NCBI GenBank assembly: GCA_028710415.1
Contig: JAQTUE010000011.1
Location: 62,001 to 126,000 of the forward strand
Direction of reading: 5' to 3'
DNA: 64,000 nucleotides
Origin: Paludibacter sp.
GTDB lineage: Bacteria > Bacteroidota > Bacteroidia > Bacteroidales > Paludibacteraceae
Below, one piece after another: positions 1 to 7,968 of this stretch. Below the pieces are notes generated by a model. It was not told the origin of the DNA, made no database searches, and was given only the letters and a program-made list of their open reading frames with translations. The position numbers were made by a program, and so were the translations under genes. Position 1 is the stretch's first letter. Each line of letters begins with the position of its first letter.

Positions 1-319
1 GTTGATTAAGTTGATTAAGTTGATTAAGTTGAATAAGTTGAATAAGTTGAATAAGTTAATCCAGTAGAATAGGTTTTAAGTAGATTTAGCTTTAATCAAA
101 TTAATCTATGTTCGAATTTACATTGTATCAACTTAATCTACCCAATTAATTTATTCAACTTAATCAACTTAATCAACTTAATCAACCTAATTAACTCAAT
201 CAACTGAATTAACTCAATCAACTCAATCAACTCAATCAACTCAATCAACAAATTAACTTAATCAACCAATCAACCAATCAACCTAATCAACTCAATCAAC
301 CAATTAACCAATCAACCAA
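1..319. repeat. Microsatellite with inverted arms: (GTTGATTAA/GTTGAATAA)n followed by (TTAATCAAC/TCAATCAAC)n up to the mfd start
   Basis: Direct reading: ~60 bp of GTTGATTAA-type units, then from ~145 the complementary CTTAATCAA/CTCAATCAA units. Confidence 0.9.
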
Positions 320-3300
320 TTGATTCTTTCTGATTTTCAACATCTATACGCCCAACATCCGCAGGTAAAAGCGCTTGTAACCTGGGCTTCTTCACTCGAA
401 CCGAATTTAAAAATATCGGGTTTGAGTGGATCTTCATCAGCCCTTGTTGTAGCTTCCCTGTTTAAAGCAACCCCCCATACTCATATTCTGGTCATGGAGG
501 ATGCCGATGAGGCGGCTTACATGTACAATGACCTGAAGCAAATGATCTCCCTCGATGATGTATTTTTCTTTCCATCATCTTTTAAAAGGGCTATTAAACT
601 TTCCCAGTTGGATACTGCCAATGAAATCCTGCGTACTGAAGTAATGAACCGGCTGGCAAATGTCACTGCGCCCTGCGTTGTGGTTACTTACCCGGAGTCC
701 TTGATGCAAAAGGTGGTTTCTGCCAATAGTATGAAGTCCCGAATGCTGAAGATTCATGTCGGAGAAAGCCATGGCATTGATTTCATTGTTGAAATGTTGT
801 TGGAATATAAGTTCGAGCGGGTTGATTTTGTCTATGAACCAGGCCAGTTTTCTGTCCGTGGTGGTATTGTGGATATTTTCTCCTTTGCGAATGAATTGCC
901 TTACCGGTGTGATTTCTTTGGTGATGAAGTGGAATCCATCCGGGTATTTGATATTGAGACTCAATTATCGCAGGAAAAGAAAACCGAAATCATCATTATT
1001 CCTGACCTGCAACTCGATACTACTTCACCCCATGTATCCTTCCTTGAATTTATCCCTGCCGCCTGTTGGTTTAGTTTTTCAAATGTCGTGTTTGTACGTG
1101 AACGGTTAAACCAACACTATAATGAAGCATTGGTGAAAGCGAACGAGGTGGAGCATAAGACACCTCATTTGGCTAAGACACAGATTACCGGAGATCAATT
1201 TATGGAGCAGGTTCAAAAGTTCCGCAAAATGGAGTGGGGGACCAAGGCTCATTTTCCTTCCAAAACTACCATTAACTTTAATACTTCTCCACAACCTATA
1301 TTCCATAAGAACTTCGATCTGGTAAGTGAAAATTTAAAGCACTGGCTGAATGAAGATTATAAACTGTATATTCTGAGTGACAGTTCAAAACAAACCGATC
1401 GTATTGCGGCTATCTTTGCGGATCGGGGTGACTCAATTGTTTTTCAACCTGTAAAGAATACCCTGCACGAAGGATTTATCGATCATGATTTGTCGTTACT
1501 ATGCTATACCGACCACCAGATCTTTGACCGTTTCCATAAGTTCCAGCTTAAGACCGATAAGACGCGGCTGGGAAAGGTTGTAATGACCCTCAAGGAATTG
1601 AACCAGTTTCAGGTTGGAGATTACATGGTGCATGTCGACCATGGGGTAGGTACCTTTGGCGGATTGGTTCGTACCAATGTGAACGGGAAGATGCAGGAAA
1701 TGGTGAAGCTCGTCTACAAGGATGATGATATCATTTTTGTCAGCATCCATGCCCTGCACCGCATTTCAAAATACAAAGGCAAAGAAGGGGAAGCTCCCCG
1801 TATCAATAAACTTGGATCCGGTACCTGGGAACGTTTAAAGGAACGTACCAAAACGAAGGTGAAGGATATTGCCCGCGAACTGATTAAGCTGTATGCCAAG
1901 CGTAAAGCGGAACAGGGTTTCCAGTTCTCCCCCGATAGCTATTTGCAGCAGGAACTGGAGGCTTCGTTTATCTATGAAGATACCCCCGATCAGGTTAAAG
2001 CTACTGCTGATGTAAAGAAGGATATGGAATCCATTCTGCCCATGGACCGCCTGGTATGTGGTGATGTGGGCTTCGGCAAGACTGAAGTTGCCATCCGGGC
2101 TGCTTTTAAAGCTGTTACCGACAGCAAACAGGTCGCCATACTTGTTCCTACTACCGTACTGGCTTTGCAGCATTACAACACCTTTAAAGATCGTCTGAAG
2201 GACTTTCCATGCACCATTGAATACCTGAGCCGAGCCAGGACCAGCAAGCAAACCGCTGATGTGCTTGACCGCCTTTCCAAAGGGCAGGTTGATATTGTTA
2301 TCGGTACGCACAAACTTGTCAGTAAATCAGTAAAGTTCAAGGAACTTGGATTGCTCATTATTGATGAGGAGCAGAAATTCGGTGTTACGGTCAAAGAAAA
2401 GCTGAAAGAGATGAAGATCAATGTGGATACACTGACCATGACTGCCACGCCTATCCCACGGACCCTTCAGTTCTCGTTAATGGGAGCCCGTGACCTGTCC
2501 ATTATTAATACACCGCCGCCTAACCGGTATCCGGTACAGACAGAAATCCATGTCTTCGATGAAGATGTGATCCGGGAAGCCATCCAGATTGAAATGAACC
2601 GTAACGGACAGGTTTTCTTTGTCAATAACCGCATCCAGAACATATACGTCATAGAAAACATGATCCGCAGGTTGATCCCGGGCTGCCGTGTAGCTGTAGG
2701 CCACGGACAGATGCCTGCTGATAAACTGGAGGAAATAATTGTCGATTTCATTGATTATGAATACGATGTGTTGGTTGCAACTACCATTATTGAATCAGGA
2801 ATCGACATCCCGAATGTCAATACGATCATTATCAATAATGCCAATAATTTCGGACTGAGTGATTTGCATCAGTTACGGGGCAGGGTAGGGCGTAGCAACC
2901 GGAAAGCATTCTGTTATCTGATGGCTCCTGAAATCAGCCTGTTGACACCGGAAGCCAAAAGACGTCTCCAGGCCATTGAAACATTTGCCGAATTGGGCAG
3001 TGGGTTTAATATTGCCATGCAGGACCTGGATATCCGTGGTGCCGGAAATATGCTTGGTGCCGAACAAAGCGGGTTTATTGCTGACTTGGGATACGAAACG
3101 TACCAGAAGATATTGAACGAAGCAGTCCATGAGTTGAAAGATGAGGAATTTGCCGATTTGTATGCCGATGAACGTGCAGCAAATGCATCCTCTACTACCT
3201 TTGTTACCGACTGTCAGATAGATTCCGACCTGGAAGTATTGTTCTCCGGGGATTATATCGAAAATGTATCGGAACGTATCAGCCTGTACCGCGAACTGGA

Positions 3301-3655
3301 TAGTATTGATAGTGAAGCTGAATTGCTTGAGTTTGAAAAGCGCCTGGAAGACCGCTTTGGGAAAATCCCTGCCGAAGGCCATAGCCTTATCCTGGTAGTG
3401 AAGTTACGCTGGCTGGCCATGAAACTGGGCATCGAGAAACTGGTACTCAAGAATGAAACCATGACTGCCTTCTTAGTTTCAAATCCACAATCCCCTTACT
3501 ATCAATCCGAACCTTTCGGAGCACTTTTGAAATATATGACCACGCATCCCCGTAAATGCCAGCTTCGTGAAAAAAATATGCGGCGATCGGTGGTGTTTTC
3601 AGAAGTCAAGTCAGTAGAAAAGGCATGGGAGATATTATCAGAAGTGGGTAGGTAA
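320..3655 (+). CDS. mfd: Transcription-repair coupling factor Mfd
   Basis: 1111 aa with CarD-like region (NQFQVGDYMVHVDHGVGTFGG), Walker A CGDVGFGKTEVA, DEEQKFG, ATPIPRTLQFSLMGARDLS, RGRVGRS; TTG start. Confidence 0.97.
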   Translation: MILSDFQHLYAQHPQVKALVTWASSLEPNLKISGLSGSSSALVVASLFKATPHTHILVMEDADEAAYMYNDLKQMISLDDVFFFPSSFKRAIKLSQLDTANEILRTEVMNRLANVTAPCVVVTYPESLMQKVVSANSMKSRMLKIHVGESHGIDFIVEMLLEYKFERVDFVYEPGQFSVRGGIVDIFSFANELPYRCDFFGDEVESIRVFDIETQLSQEKKTEIIIIPDLQLDTTSPHVSFLEFIPAACWFSFSNVVFVRERLNQHYNEALVKANEVEHKTPHLAKTQITGDQFMEQVQKFRKMEWGTKAHFPSKTTINFNTSPQPIFHKNFDLVSENLKHWLNEDYKLYILSDSSKQTDRIAAIFADRGDSIVFQPVKNTLHEGFIDHDLSLLCYTDHQIFDRFHKFQLKTDKTRLGKVVMTLKELNQFQVGDYMVHVDHGVGTFGGLVRTNVNGKMQEMVKLVYKDDDIIFVSIHALHRISKYKGKEGEAPRINKLGSGTWERLKERTKTKVKDIARELIKLYAKRKAEQGFQFSPDSYLQQELEASFIYEDTPDQVKATADVKKDMESILPMDRLVCGDVGFGKTEVAIRAAFKAVTDSKQVAILVPTTVLALQHYNTFKDRLKDFPCTIEYLSRARTSKQTADVLDRLSKGQVDIVIGTHKLVSKSVKFKELGLLIIDEEQKFGVTVKEKLKEMKINVDTLTMTATPIPRTLQFSLMGARDLSIINTPPPNRYPVQTEIHVFDEDVIREAIQIEMNRNGQVFFVNNRIQNIYVIENMIRRLIPGCRVAVGHGQMPADKLEEIIVDFIDYEYDVLVATTIIESGIDIPNVNTIIINNANNFGLSDLHQLRGRVGRSNRKAFCYLMAPEISLLTPEAKRRLQAIETFAELGSGFNIAMQDLDIRGAGNMLGAEQSGFIADLGYETYQKILNEAVHELKDEEFADLYADERAANASSTTFVTDCQIDSDLEVLFSGDYIENVSERISLYRELDSIDSEAELLEFEKRLEDRFGKIPAEGHSLILVVKLRWLAMKLGIEKLVLKNETMTAFLVSNPQSPYYQSEPFGALLKYMTTHPRKCQLREKNMRRSVVFSEVKSVEKAWEILSEVGR

Positions 3656-3824
3656 GCAGTATGAGGTAAGTAAATATCAACTCACTATTGTTGGTATAAA
3701 GCGGGTTAAGGAAAAGAGAAAACCCATACAGGAGGTGAAATTCTTGCGTGGGTTTGTATCAGTTATAAGCTATTTATTAATAAAAAAAACTTCAAAAAGT
3801 GATAAGTACTTTTGATGTATTCTG

Positions 3825-4181
3825 CTACATTAATCCTAAAATTTCTTCTTTTAATTTTGGTAAATGATTAATCACGATGCTCCAAATTAAGTCATCCGAA
3901 ATTTTATCATATCCATGTGCAATCCGATTGCGAGTTCCAATGATTTTTTGAGCATTTACTATTTCAAAATTATTGTCTTTCTTTAAAATTCGATTGACAG
4001 CTTCACCAATTATTTCAATATCTCTTTCTACAGCACGTTTGGTTCTTATATCCGTTGTATATTCGTCAAAGTGTTTTGGTCTATCTTCAAAATAACTTTC
4101 TATCTCGCTGATTGATTGTAATATATCATAAAGCCATGTTTTAATCTCGCTATCCATATACAATTTGTTTTTGTGAATCAA
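3825..4181 (-). CDS. HepT-like (DUF86) HEPN ribonuclease toxin
   Basis: 118 aa; Rx4HxY motif in GTRNRIAHGYDKI; overlaps the MntA-like gene. Confidence 0.85.
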   Translation of the reverse strand: MIHKNKLYMDSEIKTWLYDILQSISEIESYFEDRPKHFDEYTTDIRTKRAVERDIEIIGEAVNRILKKDNNFEIVNAQKIIGTRNRIAHGYDKISDDLIWSIVINHLPKLKEEILGLM

Positions 4182-4449
4182 TCGATTGGCGTAAATAGGG
4201 GTTGTTGATGGCTTGGTTCTCTAATAAATCGACCTTACGTTTGAAAATTCGCTCCAATGAATCTTTTAATTCAAAATAATTATCGGCGTAATCATATAAT
4301 TCAACACCTTGAAAATCAACAATAAAGTCAATATCACTATTTTCCTTGAATCTATTGGTAAGAATAGACCCAAAAATAAATAATTTTGCTACTTTATGCT
4401 TTTTACACAAAGTGCGAATCGTTTCTATATTTCTATCTATTAAGGTCAT
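4150..4449 (-). CDS. MntA-like minimal nucleotidyltransferase antitoxin
   Basis: 99 aa with LFIFGSILTNRFKENSDIDFIVDF (GS...DxD) motif. Confidence 0.85.
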   Translation of the reverse strand: MTLIDRNIETIRTLCKKHKVAKLFIFGSILTNRFKENSDIDFIVDFQGVELYDYADNYFELKDSLERIFKRKVDLLENQAINNPYLRQSIDSQKQIVYG

Positions 4450-4694
4450 AATTTATTTTGTCTATTATCACGATTACTTGTTCTGGAATCACGTATTTCT
4501 TTTATAATTAATTCTGTATCACGGGTATCATCCCATGAACCAAACAAAGGAGCAATACTTTTTTTGTCAGTTTCGGTGTCCTTAATTGATTCTGTTAATT
4601 TAATAATAAGTTTCTTCTTAGTGCTATTATCCATTTTATAAAGAAATCCAAAGAAAATATTTAATGATTTACTATTCAAATGTATTGTGATCAT
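4446..4694 (-). CDS. Small antitoxin-like protein
   Basis: 82 aa; LFGSWDDTRDTELIIKEIRDSRTSNRD tail resembles Bacteroidetes PIN-associated antitoxins; 4-bp overlap with MntA-like gene. Confidence 0.5.
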   Translation of the reverse strand: MITIHLNSKSLNIFFGFLYKMDNSTKKKLIIKLTESIKDTETDKKSIAPLFGSWDDTRDTELIIKEIRDSRTSNRDNRQNKL

Positions 4695-4895
4695 ACTAAA
4701 TAGTTTTTATTTGAATAACAAAGATAATTGAAAATCATCAATATAACATTTATCTTGTGAAAAATATTATCGGTCTAAACTAATTTATTTTATTTTGATT
4801 TAAATGTAATTAAGAAGAAAGACAAAGGGATAAAATGTCAAACCAGGATCAGAATTTATGGTGGCTATCGTGAGGAGTTGGGTGGTGGGAAAGAT

Positions 4896-5085
4896 GAAAA
4901 AAAACCGCATTGCCGTTAGTTGAGAAAACTCCTATAATTAGGATTTGAGGTGTTGGTTTCTTTTGTAATCTGCCGTCCATAAAGGATACCCTGAGGCGCA
5001 GCCCGCCATTAGAAACCAGACATGTCTCGTTTAATTTTTTTAAACGTTGAGTTTTCCAATCTCAGGACAATGCGGTTAGTTTTTG
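4896..5085 (-). ncRNA. Candidate 6S-like RNA (rod-shaped ~190 nt)
   Basis: Minus-strand TATATTTG at 5092-5099; terminal stem AACCGCATTG/CAATGCGGTT followed by T8; inner GAAAACTC/GAGTTTTC and GGTTTCT/AGAAACC; bubble arms each carry a hairpin. Confidence 0.5.
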
Positions 5086-5304
5086 TTGATGCAAATATAT
5101 AGTATTATTTTTAATTGTATTCGAAAATAAGCAAAATATATAGTTAAATATGCGCCTTTTAGCTTTACAGCCTCATTCATAGATACTATTTAAAGTGCCT
5201 CAAAAAAAACACTTCCAAAAATTTCGTTATCTAAAAGAAAATATCTACTTTTGCAACTCTATTGTAAAAACGTATTAACAAAAAGAAATTAATAACATAA
5301 TCTT

Positions 5305-5982
5305 ATGTCGAAAAAAGAGGATACAAAACACGACGAATTAGTAAATGTTGAACATGCTTTAACTTCAACGGAAGTGTTTATTGAAAAATACCAGAAACAA
5401 ATTATTTATGGGGTTGGTGCTGTCGTTTTAGTGGTTTTAATTGCTCTTTCATTTCGTAATTTCTATCTGGAACCCCGTGAAGTGGCTGCTCAGAATGAAA
5501 TGTACAAAGCACAGGGTTATTTTGCCAAGGATTCTTTCCGTTTGGCCCTCGAAGGTACAGGATCTGAATCGATCGGTTTTAAAGAAATCGTTTCCGACTA
5601 TGGTATCACCGCTTCCGGTAAACTGGCTGCAGCTTATGCCGGTATTTGCTACTACAAATTAGGTCAATACGACAATGCCATCAAATATCTGTCACAGTTC
5701 GACGGGGATGATACTTATTTCGCTGCTTCAGTTATTGGATTGACCGGTGACAGTTATGTTGAAATGGGTGAGACTTCAAAGGCAATCAGTTATTTCGAAA
5801 AAGCTGCTGATAAAGACAATACTGTTATGAGTCCAGTTTATTTGAAAAAAGCAGGATTAGTATACGAATCGTTGAATCAACCTGAAAAGGCAGAAAAAGA
5901 ATATACAAAGATTAAAGATAACTATCCAAAAAGCCCTGAAGCGTCGGATATAGATAAATATATCGCACGCGTTCAAAAGTAA
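5305..5982 (+). CDS. Membrane-anchored tetratricopeptide repeat protein
   Basis: 225 aa, one N-terminal TM helix then TPR-like repeats; upstream TACTTTTG -7 box. Confidence 0.8.
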   Translation: MSKKEDTKHDELVNVEHALTSTEVFIEKYQKQIIYGVGAVVLVVLIALSFRNFYLEPREVAAQNEMYKAQGYFAKDSFRLALEGTGSESIGFKEIVSDYGITASGKLAAAYAGICYYKLGQYDNAIKYLSQFDGDDTYFAASVIGLTGDSYVEMGETSKAISYFEKAADKDNTVMSPVYLKKAGLVYESLNQPEKAEKEYTKIKDNYPKSPEASDIDKYIARVQK

Positions 5983-6000
5983 TTTTTAAACTGAAAATAC

Positions 6001-6036
6001 AAAAAAAGCTACTTCTGAATAAGAGGTAGCTTTTTT
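6001..6036 (+). terminator. Intrinsic terminator
   Basis: aaaagctacttctgaataagaggtagctttttt. Confidence 0.8.
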
Positions 6037-6110
6037 AATACTCTACTCATTTCTCATTCCTCATTCCTCAATGCTTAACGCTTAACGCTCAACGCTCAAT
6101 ACTAAATCTT

Positions 6111-6635
6111 ATGGCAACTAAATATCAAAACCTCTCTGATTATGATGAAGACCTTATGCCCGATAAAGAAAAGGTCTCGGAACAGCAGTATGCCATTGCG
6201 GTAGCTGACTGGAATCCCAATATCACCCATGCTTTATTAGAGGGTGCCTATTCTTCATTAATTGATAACGGTGTTAAAGAAGATCAGATTAAGGTAGTCC
6301 ATGTACCGGGTACCTTTGAATTAATCTATGCTGCGAAACAATTGCTGGACTGCTCCGAATGTGTCATCGATAATGTAAAGGTCCATAAATTCGCTGCAAT
6401 CATTGTCCTGGGCTGCGTCATTCAGGGCGATACCCCCCATTTTGACTACGTCTGCCAGGGAGTAACCAACGGAATTTCCAGTCTTAATATGAAGTCTGAA
6501 GGATGCCCCGTAATTTTTGGTGTTCTCACAACCAATACCTTACAGCAGGCACTCGATCGTGCGGGTGGAATTCATGGCAATAAAGGCGTGGAAGGCGCTA
6601 TAACAGCCATAAAAATGGCAAATATTGTTTGGTAG
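6111..6635 (+). CDS. ribH: 6,7-dimethyl-8-ribityllumazine synthase
   Basis: VPGTFELIYAAKQLL, GCVIQGDTPHFDYVCQGVTNGI, PVIFGVLTTNTLQQALDRAGG. Confidence 0.95.
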   Translation: MATKYQNLSDYDEDLMPDKEKVSEQQYAIAVADWNPNITHALLEGAYSSLIDNGVKEDQIKVVHVPGTFELIYAAKQLLDCSECVIDNVKVHKFAAIIVLGCVIQGDTPHFDYVCQGVTNGISSLNMKSEGCPVIFGVLTTNTLQQALDRAGGIHGNKGVEGAITAIKMANIVW

Positions 6636-6680
6636 TTTAAAATTTTAAACGTATCTTTGCACTGCTTTTGAAAAGGACAT

Positions 6681-6763
6681 GGGCAGTTACCAAAGTGGCC
6701 AACTGGGGCTGACTGTAACTCAGCTGTCTTTCGACTTCGGAGGTTCGAATCCTTCACTGCCCA
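6681..6763 (+). tRNA. tRNA-Tyr (GTA)
   Basis: Acceptor GGGCAGT/ACTGCCC, anticodon loop CTGTAAC, long variable arm, T-arm GGTTCGAATCC. Confidence 0.93.
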
Positions 6764-6856
6764 CATTGCCAATTTGAAAATGAATCCATTTGAAGATCTG
6801 AAAATGCAATAAACATTTTCAAATATCCAAATTTTAAAATCTTCAAATTGTATTTT

Positions 6857-6932
6857 GCGAAAGTAGCTCAGTTGATAGAGCATTAGCCTTCCAAGCTGAG
6901 GGTCGCGGGTTTGAGTCCCGTCTTTCGCTCCA
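6857..6932 (+). tRNA. tRNA-Gly (TCC), CCA encoded
   Basis: Acceptor GCGAAAG/CTTTCGC, anticodon loop CTTCCAA, T-arm CGGGTTTGAGTCCCG, followed by T-CCA. Confidence 0.95.
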
Positions 6933-6934
6933 TA

Positions 6935-6973
6935 AAAAGAGATTCTGACTTCGGTTAGAGTCTCTTTTTTTGC
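6935..6973 (+). terminator. Intrinsic terminator after tRNA-Gly
   Basis: agagattctgacttcggttagagtctctttttttg. Confidence 0.85.
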
Positions 6974-7027
6974 ATCATAAAGACTGCATTCTGTTTAAGA
7001 AATTCTATTTGCAAATAAGTAATAGGA

Positions 7028-7275
7028 TCAATTAAATGTCCCATCTTGAATTTATAAGAATAGAACGCGGATATACGCAGATTTGGCGGATTAATAACGG
7101 ATCTTATTCCAACAAGTTGGAATCGATTTTTCTATATTGATCAACTTCAACTTGTAGGAGTTTTAATCCGAATAAAATCTATTTATTAAAAGAATCCGTA
7201 AACATCCGCTTGATCAGCGAAAATCAGCGTTCTATTCTTATAAAAAATAGGACATTATATCATTTCCAGTTCTTA
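7028..7275. repeat. MITE-like palindromic element, copy A
   Basis: About 90% identical to 61565-61812; termini AATGTCC...TTTATAAGAATAGAACGC / CAGCGTTCTATTCTTATA...AGGACATT. Confidence 0.85.
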
Positions 7276-7322
7276 CATTGTTACGCGGCCAGGATCTAAT
7301 CATTCTAATTAATCTACCAATT

Positions 7323-7605
7323 CACCAAACTGTCTCCGCTACGCGGCTTAAGAATCCTACGGTTGATGTCTTTCTACCAAACTGTCTCCGCTATGCGGCT
7401 TAAAAATTATTCTACCAAACTGTCTCCGCTACGCGGCTTAAGATTCCTACGATATATGATATTCTACCAAATTGTCTCCGCTACGCGGCTTAAGATTCCT
7501 ACCTTATATGTTATTCTACCAAACTGTCTCCGCTACGCAGCTTAAGATTCCTACGGTTTATATTATTCTTCCAAACTGTCGCCACTTCGCATCTTCTGAT
7601 TCCAA
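7323..7605. repeat. Tandem repeat, 52-bp period (one 38-bp unit)
   Basis: CTACCAAACTGTCTCCGCTACGCGGCTTAAGATTCCTAC starting at 7323, 7374, 7412, 7464, 7516 and a degenerate copy at 7568. Confidence 0.9.
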
Positions 7606-7649
7606 ATGATTGCTATGTTTCTTAAGACTGAAAGTCTGCCATACACTAG

Positions 7650-7725
7650 CCCAAGGCAAAGCCCTGAAAGGGTGAAGCCTTGGGTAATTAACCACCCACC
7701 AGATCTTCGCCCTGAAAGGGCAGCA
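7650..7725. repeat. Nested palindromic repeats CCAAGGC..GCCCTGAAAGGG..GCCTTGG and GCCCTGAAAGGGC
   Basis: Direct reading of self-complementary segments. Confidence 0.75.
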
Positions 7726-7903
7726 TATAAGGTCCATAAATCAATCCTGAAAGTTTTCAAACTGTCCAATCAGATTATAATTGGACCTCATATAATTTAC
7801 TATGGGTTAATTTATCGGTCATTCATTTCAAAAACCAGCCATCTTCCTCAGTACAGATTATTTTGTTTATTATATCCGGTATCAATTACTCCCGCTTAAC
7901 CAT

Positions 7904-7943
7904 AAAAAAAAGAGACCCTAACCGAAGTCAGAATCTCTTTTCT
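7904..7943 (-). terminator. Intrinsic terminator of the minus-strand operon
   Basis: Minus strand agagattctgacttcggttagggtctctttttt. Confidence 0.85.
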
Positions 7944-7968
7944 GTATTTACTATAATTCCAGTTTCTA

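Noticed and set aside
2873-3382. 169-aa antisense ORF in mfd (and other antisense ORFs in mfd, glmS, hcp, iorA)
   Set aside because: Shadow ORFs opposite well-supported conserved genes.
4896-5085. MITE interpretation of the 4.9-5.1 kb palindrome
   Set aside because: Promoter box, terminator U-tract and asymmetric bubble favour an RNA gene, and no second copy was seen in the window. Not fully excluded.
7363-7545. 60-aa ORF in the tandem array
   Set aside because: Coding potential is a by-product of the 52-bp repeats.
7323-7605. CRISPR array
   Set aside because: Inter-repeat segments are only ~13 bp and partly similar, one unit is directly abutting, and no cas genes are present.
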